Source: Pseudomonas flexibilis (GTDB taxonomy: Bacteria; Pseudomonadota; Gammaproteobacteria; Pseudomonadales; Pseudomonadaceae). From it: DNA of 64,000 nt. The stretch spans positions 1 through 64,000 of the forward strand of contig NZ_JRUD01000015.1 of the NCBI RefSeq assembly GCF_000802425.1. Reading direction: 5' to 3'. The notes beneath the pieces were generated by a model, which worked only from the letters and a program-made list of their open reading frames with translations, had not been told where the DNA came from and did no database searches. Shown here piece after piece: positions 19,967 through 28,176 of this stretch (positions within the stretch are counted from its first letter, which is position 1; each line of letters begins with the position of its first letter). A program made the translations under genes and the position numbers.

Positions 19967-21394
19967 CTACTCCTGCGGCTCGTCGTCTCGCGACTGCTGG
20001 AACTGGCTGGCCATTTCGCGCAGCGCCGCTTCGGCGCGCAGCACCTTCTGCAAGGCATCCTCGGCCTGCTCGGCCGTGATGCCCAGGCGCTGATAGAGCG
20101 CCTCGGGGATCGGCTGCTCCAGGCCATGGCCGATCTTCTGGCCGCGCAGCAGGTTGACCGCCAGGTACACCAGATTGGCGTAGGCGCAGTGCGGCCCGGC
20201 GTAATCCGGGTCGTTCTGGAAGCGCAGCGCGGTGAAGATCTCTTCCTGCATCTCCCAGTTACGCATCATCCAGCTGCCGATCTGCTCGCGGGTAATGCCC
20301 AGCAGATGCTGCTCGATGTGGCCGTGCCAGAGGTGCGGGTTGGTTTCCAGGTGCTGGCAGATCAGGTTGAAGTGCGGCGGGAAGATATGCGCCAGCAGAA
20401 GGTAGCCGAAGTTGTGCAGTAGCCCGCCGAGATAGGCCAGGCCGGTTTCCGGACGCTGGCCGGCAGGAATCATCCGGGTCAGCCCCTCGATCAGCGCAGC
20501 GGTATAGATCGCCTGCTGCCAGTAGGGCGTGTTCTGCTGGTTGGGATCACTGAGCTGGCTGAGGTGGCGCCCCAGGGCCAGGCCGAGCGCCAGGTTGATC
20601 ACCAGGTCGAAGCCGAGCACACGGATGATCGCTTCTTCCACCGAACGCACCTTGCCGGGCGCGGCATACAGCGGCGAGCTCGCCCAGCGCATCACCTGCG
20701 CGGCCAGCGCCGGATCGGTTTCCACCACCGAGGTGATGTCTTCGATGGTGGCATTCGGGTTGGCGCGCAGCTTGATGATGCGCTGCGCGGTGCGGGTCAG
20801 CGGCGGAATCTCCATGGTCTCGCCGAGACGCTGCTGGATGCGGCGGGCGGTGAAGGTCTTCACCGCCTGATCGATTTCGCTGCTGTCGTCGCCCGGTCGG
20901 TCGAGGTTCGGGCGGATGTTGCCCAGGGGTTCACCGAAGCGGCCGGGGCGCGCCTTGGCCAGCAGCATCTGGAAATGCTCGCGGCCGATCTCCAGCAGCA
21001 ACCCCGGGGCGCCCGACTCGATCAGCAGCACCGGTTGCTCCAGCAGACGCTCGTCGTACAGACAGGGAGAGCTGGTAATCGCCGGCAGCGCCGGCAGGCA
21101 GCCCAGGCCATGACGGCTGAGCATGCGCTTGAGGCGCTCCGGGCGTACCGGGCCCAACTGCCGCTCGCTGAAGGCGGCCAGGCGCTTGAGATCGAGCAGC
21201 TGGTTACGCGGATACAGCACCAGGGCGGCGCCCAGGTTGTCTTCCAGCAGCACGGCCTGGATACGCTGTGCCGGCGGAATACCCGGCTCCTCGGGTCGGG
21301 TGCGCAAGGGTACGGCCAGGCGGCGCAGCAGCTGCTGGATCAATAAGGGAGCGGTCGAAGGCTGTTCGGCCGGGACGATGGTGCACTCGTTCAT
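19967..21394 (-). CDS. YbaK-like plus HDOD domain protein
   Basis: A 475-residue cytosolic protein with two parts. The N-terminal 155 residues look like a YbaK/aminoacyl-tRNA deacylase-like domain (QAVLLEDNLGAALVLYPRNQ). Residues about 215-420 form an HDOD domain (PPLTRTAQRIIKLRANPNAT, then LGFDLVINLALGLALG), a non-catalytic relative of HD hydrolases used in signalling. The short C-terminal tail is helical. HDOD proteins often link to motility or second-messenger control. I start at MNECTIVPAEQ; the upstream 21 codons look non-coding. Partner unknown. Confidence 0.82.
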   Translation of the reverse strand: MNECTIVPAEQPSTAPLLIQQLLRRLAVPLRTRPEEPGIPPAQRIQAVLLEDNLGAALVLYPRNQLLDLKRLAAFSERQLGPVRPERLKRMLSRHGLGCLPALPAITSSPCLYDERLLEQPVLLIESGAPGLLLEIGREHFQMLLAKARPGRFGEPLGNIRPNLDRPGDDSSEIDQAVKTFTARRIQQRLGETMEIPPLTRTAQRIIKLRANPNATIEDITSVVETDPALAAQVMRWASSPLYAAPGKVRSVEEAIIRVLGFDLVINLALGLALGRHLSQLSDPNQQNTPYWQQAIYTAALIEGLTRMIPAGQRPETGLAYLGGLLHNFGYLLLAHIFPPHFNLICQHLETNPHLWHGHIEQHLLGITREQIGSWMMRNWEMQEEIFTALRFQNDPDYAGPHCAYANLVYLAVNLLRGQKIGHGLEQPIPEALYQRLGITAEQAEDALQKVLRAEAALREMASQFQQSRDDEPQE

Positions 21395-21478
21395 GGGTAC
21401 ATCCGGGTCTGAAACGGGTGTTTGCAAGGCATATCGGCGCTGCCTCGGATTTCCCAAGGGTGGCCAATCACAAAATTG

Positions 21479-23554
21479 TCACACCTGGCCGTACTGCTGG
21501 CCGTGCCGCAGCCAGCGCGACAGCAGGGGGCCCACATGCTGCGGCCAGCGCGCCAGCAGCTGTTGCGCAGCCTCACGCACCGCCGGCAACAGGTCGGCGT
21601 CACGCATCAGGTCGGCAACCTTGAACTGCAGCAGGCCGGTCTGCCGGGTGCCGAGCATCTCGCCGGGACCGCGCAGCTCCAGGTCCTTCTCGGCGATCAG
21701 GAAGCCGTCGGTGGTCTCGCGCATGATCGCCAGTCGCTCACGGCCCAGCTGCGATAGCGGCGCATGATAGAGCAGGACACAGTGGCTGACTGCACTGCCC
21801 CGACCGACGCGACCGCGCAGCTGGTGCAACTGGGCGAGTCCCAGACGCTCGGGGTTCTCGATGATCATCAGGCTGGCGTTGGGCACATCCACGCCCACTT
21901 CGATCACCGTGGTGGCTACCAGCAACTGGATGTCACCCGCCTTGAACGCCTCCATCACCGCCGCCTTCTCGGCCGGCTTCATGCGCCCGTGGATCAGGCC
22001 GACACGCAGCTCGCCCAGCGCGGCGGACAGTTCTTCGTAGCTGGTCTGCGCCGCCTGGCAGGTCAGTTCCTCGGATTCCTCGATCAGCGTGCACACCCAG
22101 TAGGCCTGGCGTCCTTCGTGGCAGGCCGCGCGCACCCGCTCGATGACTTCCGGGCGGCGGCTGTCGGCGATGGCCAAGGTGTTCACCGGCGTGCGGCCGG
22201 GCGGTAGCTCGTCGAGGATCGATGTGTCCAGGTCGGCGTAGGCGCTCATCGCCAGGGTGCGCGGGATCGGCGTGGCGGTCATGATCAGCTGGTGCGGACA
22301 CAGCCGGCCATCCACGCCCTTCTGGCGCAGCGCCAGGCGCTGCTGCACACCGAAGCGGTGCTGCTCGTCGATGATCACCAGCGCCAGCTTGGCGAAGCGT
22401 ACCTCGTCCTGGAACAGCGCATGGGTGCCAACCACCATCGGGCAGCCGCCGGCGATCCGCTCCAGCGCGGCGGCGCGCGCCTTGCCCTTGAGCTTGCCGG
22501 CCAGCCAGGCGACGTCGATGTCCAGTGGCTCGAACCAGCGGCTGAAGTTGAGAAAGTGCTGCTCGGCGAGAATTTCGGTGGGCGCCATCAGGGCCACCTG
22601 GTAGCCGGCTTCCAGCGCCTGCAGGGCCGCCAGCGCGGCGACCACCGTCTTGCCGGCGCCCACGTCACCCTGCACCAGGCGCAGCATGGGTTCAGGTTGC
22701 GCCAGGTCGTAGGCGATCTCCGCGCCGACGCGGCGTTGCGCACCGGTGGGCGCGAAACCCAGACCCTGCAGATACAACTCCGGCAGGCGCGTGGCCGGCG
22801 GCAGCGCCGGGGCCTGCTGGGCGCGAATGCTCTCGCGCAGGCGCTGCAGGGATAGCTGGTGGGTGAGCAGCTCCTCGAACGCCAGGCGCTGCTGCGCCCA
22901 GTGCTGGCCCTCGGCCAGTTCGTGCAGGTCGGCATCCGGCGGCGGGCGGTGCAGGTAGCGGATCGCCTCGGCCAGCGGGCCGAGCCGGTATTCCTCGGCC
23001 AGCTCCGCCGGCAGCCAGTCGGGCAGGCTGTTGGGGCCGAGCCGCGCCAGCGCCTGCTCGCTCAGGGTACGCAGGCGCTGCTGGGTCAGGCCTTCGGTGG
23101 TTGGATAGATGGGGGTAAGCGTCTGCTCGACCGGCGCCGGCTCGGCGCCGCTCATGGCGCGGTATTCCGGATGGTAGATTTCCAGGCCGGTGGCCCCGGG
23201 GCGCACCTCGCCATAACAGCGCAGTGGAGTGCCGCGTTTGAGGCCGTCCTTCTGCGCCTGGCTGAAATGGAAGAAGCGCAGGCTCAGCGTGCCGCTGCCA
23301 TCCTGCAGGCGTACCAGCAGGCTGCGCCGCCGGCCCATGACCACATCCGCGCCGGCCACCACGCCCTCGACCACCGCATCCTGGCCGGGACGCAGGGCGC
23401 CGATCGGCGTGACACGGGTGCGGTCCTGGTAGCGCAACGGCAGGTGGAACAGCACGTCCTGGAGATTTTCCAGGCCGACCTTGGCCAGCTTCTCCGCCAG
23501 CGCCGCACCCACCCCTTTGAGGGCCGTAACCGGGACCTGCGCCAGTTCGCTCAT
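21479..23554 (-). CDS. recG: ATP-dependent DNA helicase RecG
   Basis: A 691-residue branch-migration helicase that rescues stalled forks and processes Holliday junctions. N-terminal wedge/OB domain (about 1-190), then helicase motifs: Walker A VQGDVGAGKTVVA near 290-305, DEQH motif II, TATPIPRT motif III, and motif VI QLRGRVGRG. Length equals the family norm. The start is chosen at MSELAQVPVTALKGVG, whose ATG overlaps the oxyR stop by 4 bases; an open frame extending upstream would run into oxyR. Confidence 0.97.
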   Translation of the reverse strand: MSELAQVPVTALKGVGAALAEKLAKVGLENLQDVLFHLPLRYQDRTRVTPIGALRPGQDAVVEGVVAGADVVMGRRRSLLVRLQDGSGTLSLRFFHFSQAQKDGLKRGTPLRCYGEVRPGATGLEIYHPEYRAMSGAEPAPVEQTLTPIYPTTEGLTQQRLRTLSEQALARLGPNSLPDWLPAELAEEYRLGPLAEAIRYLHRPPPDADLHELAEGQHWAQQRLAFEELLTHQLSLQRLRESIRAQQAPALPPATRLPELYLQGLGFAPTGAQRRVGAEIAYDLAQPEPMLRLVQGDVGAGKTVVAALAALQALEAGYQVALMAPTEILAEQHFLNFSRWFEPLDIDVAWLAGKLKGKARAAALERIAGGCPMVVGTHALFQDEVRFAKLALVIIDEQHRFGVQQRLALRQKGVDGRLCPHQLIMTATPIPRTLAMSAYADLDTSILDELPPGRTPVNTLAIADSRRPEVIERVRAACHEGRQAYWVCTLIEESEELTCQAAQTSYEELSAALGELRVGLIHGRMKPAEKAAVMEAFKAGDIQLLVATTVIEVGVDVPNASLMIIENPERLGLAQLHQLRGRVGRGSAVSHCVLLYHAPLSQLGRERLAIMRETTDGFLIAEKDLELRGPGEMLGTRQTGLLQFKVADLMRDADLLPAVREAAQQLLARWPQHVGPLLSRWLRHGQQYGQV

Positions 23555-24483
23555 GCGGGTTCGGCGGTGCCCAGGGCTTGTGGCCGGGCCACCGAACACA
23601 GGCGGATGGAATCGGCCAGCACCTCGATGGCCTTCGGCCGCGGGAAGCTGGCGCGCCAGGCGATGGCCACGGTGCGGAAGGGCACCGGCGGTGTCAGCGG
23701 CCGGGTCTCCAGTACGCCCGGCGCGTAGTGGTGGCTCTCCACCGCCGAGAACGGCAGCACCGAGACACCCAGCCCTGAGGCCACCATGTGGCGGATGGTC
23801 TCCAGCGAGCTGGATTCCACCGTGGTGTGTTGCGCGGCATCGCCCTTGCGGCTGGTCGGGCAGGCTTCCAGCACCTGGTCGCGGAAGCAGTGCCCCTCGC
23901 CCAGCAGCAGCAGACTCTTGTCGTTGAGCTGCTCGGCGTCGATGGTGGCGCGCGCGGTCCAGGGATGCGCGGCCGGCATCAGCACGTAGAAAGGCTCGTC
24001 GTACAGCGGCTTGGTCAGCACATCGGCTTCCTGGAACGGCAGCGCGATGATGATCGCGTCCAGCTCGCCGGTGCGCAGCTTGTCGCGCAGCACGTGGGTG
24101 AAGTTTTCCTCGATGTACAGCGGCATGTCCGGGGCGACCCGGTGCAGTTGCGGAATCAGGTGCGGGAACAGGTAGGGGCCGACGGTATAGATGGCACCGA
24201 CCTTGAGCGGTGCGGCCAACTGGTTCTTGCCGGCCTGGGCCAGTTCGCGGATGCCCTGGGCCTGCTCGAGCACCTTCTGGGCCTGGGCGACGATGCCCTC
24301 GCCTACTGGCGTGAGCCGCACCGCGCTCTTGCTGCGTTCGAAGATCAGTACGCCCAGCTCGTCCTCGAGCTTCTTGACGCCCACCGAAAGCGTCGGCTGG
24401 CTGACGTGGCAGCGTTCGGCGGCGCGCCCGAAGTGCTGCTCCTGGGCGAGGGTGACGATGTAGCGCAGTTCAGTGAGCGTCAT
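23551..24483 (-). CDS. oxyR: Hydrogen peroxide sensor and regulator OxyR
   Basis: A 310-residue LysR-type regulator. The N-terminal winged helix-turn-helix (residues 1-65) contains QEQHFGRAAERCHVSQPTLS. The redox pair is intact: Cys near 199 (GEGHCFRDQ) and Cys near 208 (LEACP). Oxidation forms a disulfide and activates catalase, peroxiredoxin and other defence genes. oxyR and recG overlap by ATGA and form an operon, an arrangement also found in P. aeruginosa and P. putida. Confidence 0.97.
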   Translation of the reverse strand: MTLTELRYIVTLAQEQHFGRAAERCHVSQPTLSVGVKKLEDELGVLIFERSKSAVRLTPVGEGIVAQAQKVLEQAQGIRELAQAGKNQLAAPLKVGAIYTVGPYLFPHLIPQLHRVAPDMPLYIEENFTHVLRDKLRTGELDAIIIALPFQEADVLTKPLYDEPFYVLMPAAHPWTARATIDAEQLNDKSLLLLGEGHCFRDQVLEACPTSRKGDAAQHTTVESSSLETIRHMVASGLGVSVLPFSAVESHHYAPGVLETRPLTPPVPFRTVAIAWRASFPRPKAIEVLADSIRLCSVARPQALGTAEPA

Positions 24484-24565
24484 AGCGGAATTCCATTGGG
24501 CTGGCCGCAAGCATAGCGGCTGCCTTGCATGGAACCAAGAGACGCCCGCCAATGGACTGCGACCC

Positions 24566-25330
24566 TTAGCCGCGCTCCAGCGAGTAGACGAACGGCGCGA
24601 TCACTTCCAGGCTGCCATTCTTCAGCAACTCCGCGGGCGGCGCGGGCAGCGGCTGGGCACGCCGGATCATCTGCAGCGTGGCGCGATCCAGCGAACGGCT
24701 GCCGGAACCGGCAAGCACCTGGTGGTCGAGCACCCGGCCGCGACCGTCGATGACCATGCGCACCTTCACCGTGCCTTCCTGACCGCGCTGGCGCGCATCG
24801 TGCGGGTAGCGCTTGTGACGGTTCAGGTGCCCGAGCAGCAGGCTTTCCCAGGTGGGCTGACCCTGCGCGACCTGACTACTGGCCGACTGGGCGGCTGAGG
24901 CTTCCGGCGCGCGCGCCTGCTGGCTGGGCTGGGCGGGGGGCACGTCCTCGGCCGGCTTCGGTTCAGGCGTGGGCTCCGGTTTGGGTTCCGGCTTCGGCTC
25001 GGGCTTCTTCGGCTTGGGCGGCTTCGGCCTGGGCTTGGGTTTCGGCGGCGGCGGTGGCGGCAGCTCGATTTCCGGCTCCGGCGCCTCGACGCGCTTGGGC
25101 TGCTCGATTTCAGGTTCGGGCTCGGGCTCCGGCTGGGGTTCCGGTTGCGGCGGGCTCGGCGTGGGCGCCTCGGGCAACGGCGCCAGCTCCAGCATCATGG
25201 CCGGCGCCGGCATGGCGGCCAGCGGCGCCGCCTGGGGTTGCCAGAGCAGCGCGAAGGCAAGGCCGAAGTGCACCAGCAGCACGATCAGCAGGCTGAGAAC
25301 CCAGCGGTCGAAGCTGTGCGACTCGCTCAT
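24566..25330 (-). CDS. tonB: Energy transducer TonB
   Basis: A 254-residue protein spanning the periplasm. An N-terminal membrane anchor (about 10-32) carries the conserved His in VLLVHFGLAFALL. A long Pro/Glu/Lys-rich linker (about 48-130) follows, then the C-terminal TonB domain with TVKVRMVIDGRGRVLDHQVL, which contacts the TonB boxes of outer-membrane receptors. It overlaps exbD by 4 bases. With ExbB-ExbD it powers siderophore and vitamin uptake. The linker DNA is simple-sequence-like because of repeated Pro/Glu/Lys codons. Confidence 0.95.
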   Translation of the reverse strand: MSESHSFDRWVLSLLIVLLVHFGLAFALLWQPQAAPLAAMPAPAMMLELAPLPEAPTPSPPQPEPQPEPEPEPEIEQPKRVEAPEPEIELPPPPPPKPKPRPKPPKPKKPEPKPEPKPEPTPEPKPAEDVPPAQPSQQARAPEASAAQSASSQVAQGQPTWESLLLGHLNRHKRYPHDARQRGQEGTVKVRMVIDGRGRVLDHQVLAGSGSRSLDRATLQMIRRAQPLPAPPAELLKNGSLEVIAPFVYSLERG

Positions 25331-25755
25331 TGCGCGCCAACCGTCTCCAGGCCGACCAGACCGATCTTCAGATAGCCGGCACTGCGCAGGCCATCGATGA
25401 TCTCCATGAGGTTGCCGTACTCCAGCGCGGTGTCGCCGCGTACGAAGATGGTGGTGCCCTTGTCACCCTCGGTGGCCAGGTCCAGCACCGACCCCAGGCG
25501 CTCCAGAGTCACCTGCTCGTTGCCCACGTACAGGCTGTTGTCTTCCTTGATGCTCAGGTAGATCGGCTTGTCCGGGCGCTTGGCCGGTTTGGCGCTGGAG
25601 GCCGGCAGGTCCAGCTTCACGTCCACGGTGGCCAGGGGCGCCGCCACCATGAAGATGATCAGCAGCACAAGCATGACGTCGATGAACGGGGTGACGTTGA
25701 TCTCGCTGTTCTCCGCCAGATCGTCGCCGCCACCTTCCTTCAGCTGCATGCCCAT
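25327..25755 (-). CDS. exbD: TonB-system proton-channel subunit ExbD
   Basis: A 142-residue membrane protein. One N-terminal helix carries the essential Asp (NVTPFIDVMLVLLIIFMVA), followed by a periplasmic domain with KPIYLSIKEDNSLYVG. It couples the proton gradient to TonB. It lies 3 bases after exbB and overlaps tonB. Confidence 0.96.
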   Translation of the reverse strand: MGMQLKEGGGDDLAENSEINVTPFIDVMLVLLIIFMVAAPLATVDVKLDLPASSAKPAKRPDKPIYLSIKEDNSLYVGNEQVTLERLGSVLDLATEGDKGTTIFVRGDTALEYGNLMEIIDGLRSAGYLKIGLVGLETVGAQ

Positions 25756-25758
25756 GGC

Positions 25759-26688
25759 TCAGCCTACCTTCACCACGTGGGGCACCTGGCGCTCGCCGGC
25801 GGCCTGGTGATCCAGGTCACGGCTGACCAGCAGCAATACTTCGGCAGCGGCATCGCCCAGCTGTGCCCGGAAACCGGAAATGGCACGGGCGAAGATGTTG
25901 TAGAGCACCACCGCCGGAATCGCTGCGACCAGGCCGATGGCGGTGGCCAGCAGCGCCTCGGCGATACCGGGCGCCACCACGGCGAGGTTGGTGGTCTGGC
26001 TCTTGGCGATGCCGATGAAGCTGTTCATGATCCCCCAGACGGTGCCGAACAGGCCGACAAAGGGCGACACCGAGCCGACCGAGGCCAGCACACCGGTACC
26101 CTGCGACATCTGCCGGCCGCTGGCGGCCACCAGACGGTCGAGGCGAAAGCCCACGCGTTCCTTGATGCCTTCCTTGTCGGCCTTGCCGGACAGTTCCAGT
26201 TCATGGCGCGCCTCCTCGACCAATTGGTCGGTAAGACTGAGCGGGACGCGCGGCTGCTCTGCAGCCTGCTTCAGGTTGCGCGCGGTCTTGAGCGTGCTCA
26301 GCTCCACGCGCAGACGCCGCTTGGCACGGCCAAGCTCCAGCCCCTTGGCTAGCGCGATGGTCCAGGTGATCACCGAGGCCAGCACCAGGCCGATCATCAC
26401 CGCCTTGACCACCCAGTCGGCGGCCTGATACATGCCCCAGGGTGACAGGTCATGGCTGAGGCCATGCTCGACCTCGACCGGCTGGGGCGGCGTCGCCTCG
26501 CCTGCGGCAGGGCTCGCGGGATTCGTGTTGTCTTGCGGCCCGCCGGCGCTGGCGGGCCCTTCGCTGGCGACCGCTTGCTCGGCCGGGGGAGTGGGCGCCG
26601 GCGTCTGTGCCTGCACGGTTGGCACCAGCAGGCAGCCGACCAGCAAGGCAGCGAAAAGGGACTGAGCGCGAGTGGCGGTTCTGTTCAT
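25759..26688 (-). CDS. exbB: TonB-system proton-channel subunit ExbB
   Basis: A 309-residue membrane protein with a MotA/TolQ/ExbB domain (about 95-290), including [19 protein letters not shown] and the conserved Thr-containing last helix ([20 protein letters not shown]). The first 90 residues are an added signal-peptide-like helix plus an Ala/Pro/Thr-rich segment, the long ExbB form found in Pseudomonas and relatives. The start is at [11 protein letters not shown]. First gene of exbB-exbD-tonB, behind a candidate Fur box. Confidence 0.95.
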   Translation of the reverse strand: MNRTATRAQSLFAALLVGCLLVPTVQAQTPAPTPPAEQAVASEGPASAGGPQDNTNPASPAAGEATPPQPVEVEHGLSHDLSPWGMYQAADWVVKAVMIGLVLASVITWTIALAKGLELGRAKRRLRVELSTLKTARNLKQAAEQPRVPLSLTDQLVEEARHELELSGKADKEGIKERVGFRLDRLVAASGRQMSQGTGVLASVGSVSPFVGLFGTVWGIMNSFIGIAKSQTTNLAVVAPGIAEALLATAIGLVAAIPAVVLYNIFARAISGFRAQLGDAAAEVLLLVSRDLDHQAAGERQVPHVVKVG

Positions 26689-26749
26689 GAGGCCTGACCT
26701 GAACTGAAAGCGAAACCCTGCCATGAGGCAGCAGCAAAAACGGCCGAGA

Positions 26750-26775
26750 TTATTGCAATTAATTCTCGTTAATTC
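26750..26775 (-). promoter_or_regulatory. Candidate Fur box upstream of exbB
   Basis: On the minus strand the sequence reads GAATTAACGAGAATTAATTGCAATAA. The core GAGAATTAATTGC resembles the GAGAAT-n-ATTCTC form of Fur sites, and this is one of the few AT-rich islands nearby. It lies about 65 bases before exbB. Iron repression of exbB-exbD-tonB is expected from family knowledge. Confidence 0.5.
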
Positions 26776-26828
26776 AAAGTGGATTGTCGTTCACCTGACA
26801 ATCGCATCGCCTTGATGGGACTCATCCA

Positions 26829-27674
26829 ATGCCCGAATTTCCCCGCCTTCTGATCGCCGGTTGCGGCGACCTGGGCTGCCGTACCGGCTCCACGCTCGCC
26901 GCCCAGGGCTGGTCTGTACAGGGACTGCGACGACAGGTCGCAGGACTGCCGCCGTCCATCCACCCGCTCGCGGGGGATCTGGCCCAGGCGCAGTGTCCGG
27001 CCGGCTGGCCCGCACAGGCACCGGACTACCTGCTGTATGCCGCGGCGGCCGACCGCTCCGATGAGCCGGCCTACCGCGCCGCCTATGTCGACGGCTTGCG
27101 CCATGTGCTGGGCTGGCTGACGGAGCATGGCCAGCGACCGCGACGCCTGCTGTTCGTCTCCAGCACGGCGGTGTACGGGCAGCACAGCGGCGAATGGGTG
27201 GACGAGGCATCCCCCTGCGAGCCACAGGGCTTCACCGGACGCGTCCTGCTGGAGGCCGAGCGGCTGGCGCTGAGCAGCGGCATTCCGGCCAGCGTGGTGC
27301 GCCTGGCCGGCCTGTATGAGGGCACCAGCCGCTGGCTGGTCGATCAGTTGCGCGCCGGCCTGACGCCTACGGCAGAGCCACCGTTGTACAGCAACCGCAT
27401 TCACCGCGACGATGCCGCCGCGCTGCTGGCCTACCTGGCGCAGGCTGATGCGCACGGGGAACGGCTGGAGACGATCTACCTCGGCGTGGATGACGAACCG
27501 GCGCCGCTGCATGAGGTGGCGGAGTGGCTGCGCGCGCGGTTCGACATCAATACGCCGCCCGGCGCGCCGATGCAGCGCCGCGCCGGCAGCAAGCGCTGCA
27601 GCAATGCGCGCGCGCGCAGCCTGGGCTGGGCGCCGCGCTATCCGAGCTATCGGGAGGGGTATGGGGAATCGTAG
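26829..27674 (+). CDS. NAD(P)-binding SDR/epimerase-family protein
   Basis: A 281-residue Rossmann-fold protein. The nucleotide-binding turn is LLIAGCGDLGCRTGSTLAAQ near residues 7-26, and an active-site-like SSTAVYG motif near 115 gives a Ser-Tyr pair, though the usual YxxxK is not obvious. Similar to the YeeZ-type atypical SDR group. The substrate is unknown. Divergent from exbB, so its promoter adjoins the Fur-box region; iron control is possible but not shown. Confidence 0.8.
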   Translation: MPEFPRLLIAGCGDLGCRTGSTLAAQGWSVQGLRRQVAGLPPSIHPLAGDLAQAQCPAGWPAQAPDYLLYAAAADRSDEPAYRAAYVDGLRHVLGWLTEHGQRPRRLLFVSSTAVYGQHSGEWVDEASPCEPQGFTGRVLLEAERLALSSGIPASVVRLAGLYEGTSRWLVDQLRAGLTPTAEPPLYSNRIHRDDAAALLAYLAQADAHGERLETIYLGVDDEPAPLHEVAEWLRARFDINTPPGAPMQRRAGSKRCSNARARSLGWAPRYPSYREGYGES

Positions 27675-27720
27675 GCTGGACAACGTTTTGCTTGTCCACC
27701 GAGCCGCCGTTTCGGCGGCC
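27671..27720 (+). repeat. CGTAGGGTGG-family repeat, copy 1
   Basis: GTAGGCTGGACAACGTTTTGCTTGTCCACC forms a first hairpin (TGGACAA/TTGTCCA), followed by GCCGCCGTTTCGGCGGC as a second. It overlaps the stop region of the SDR gene and fills the convergent gap to ridA. One of several related copies in the window. Confidence 0.7.
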
Positions 27721-27733
27721 GCAACAACGCCGA

Positions 27734-28114
27734 TCAGCCAATCACCATCACGCCGTCCATTTCCACCAGCGAGCCGCGCGGCAGGCTGTTGATGCCGATG
27801 GCGGCGCGGGCCGGATAAGGCTGCTGGAAGTAGCGGCTCATCACCTCGTTGACGGTGGCGAAGTTGCCCAGATCGGTCAGGTAGATGTTCAGCTTGACGA
27901 TATCGTTCAGCGAACCGCCGGCCGCTTCGGCCACCGCCTTGAGGTTCTCGAACACGCGCACGGCCTGGGCCTCGAAGCCTTCGACCAGCTGCATGCTGGC
28001 CGGATCAAGCGGGATCTGCCCGGACAGGTACACGGTGTTGCCGGCCTTGATGGCCTGGGAATAGGTGCCGATGGCGGCGGGCGCCTTATCGGTGCTGATC
28101 ACGGTCTTGCTCAT
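27734..28114 (-). CDS. ridA: RidA family reactive-intermediate deaminase
   Basis: A 126-residue protein hydrolysing 2-aminoacrylate and related enamine/imine products of PLP enzymes. Conserved segments are [20 protein letters not shown] near 15-34 and a C-terminal [13 protein letters not shown] motif; the substrate Arg is in [15 protein letters not shown]. Trimeric and cytosolic by family. The start is the ATG of [12 protein letters not shown]. Same strand as and downstream of spoT, as I recall for PA5339 in P. aeruginosa. Confidence 0.93.
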   Translation of the reverse strand: MSKTVISTDKAPAAIGTYSQAIKAGNTVYLSGQIPLDPASMQLVEGFEAQAVRVFENLKAVAEAAGGSLNDIVKLNIYLTDLGNFATVNEVMSRYFQQPYPARAAIGINSLPRGSLVEMDGVMVIG

Positions 28115-28176
28115 GGAGGGCTCCCTGAAGAAAACGGCCACCGAGGATCAGCGGCCACGAAGACAAAGTTGAGGCG

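Noticed and set aside
24958-25190. Tandem DNA repeat in the tonB gene
   Set aside because: The simple-sequence look comes from repeated Pro, Glu and Lys codons in the TonB linker, which is normal for the family.
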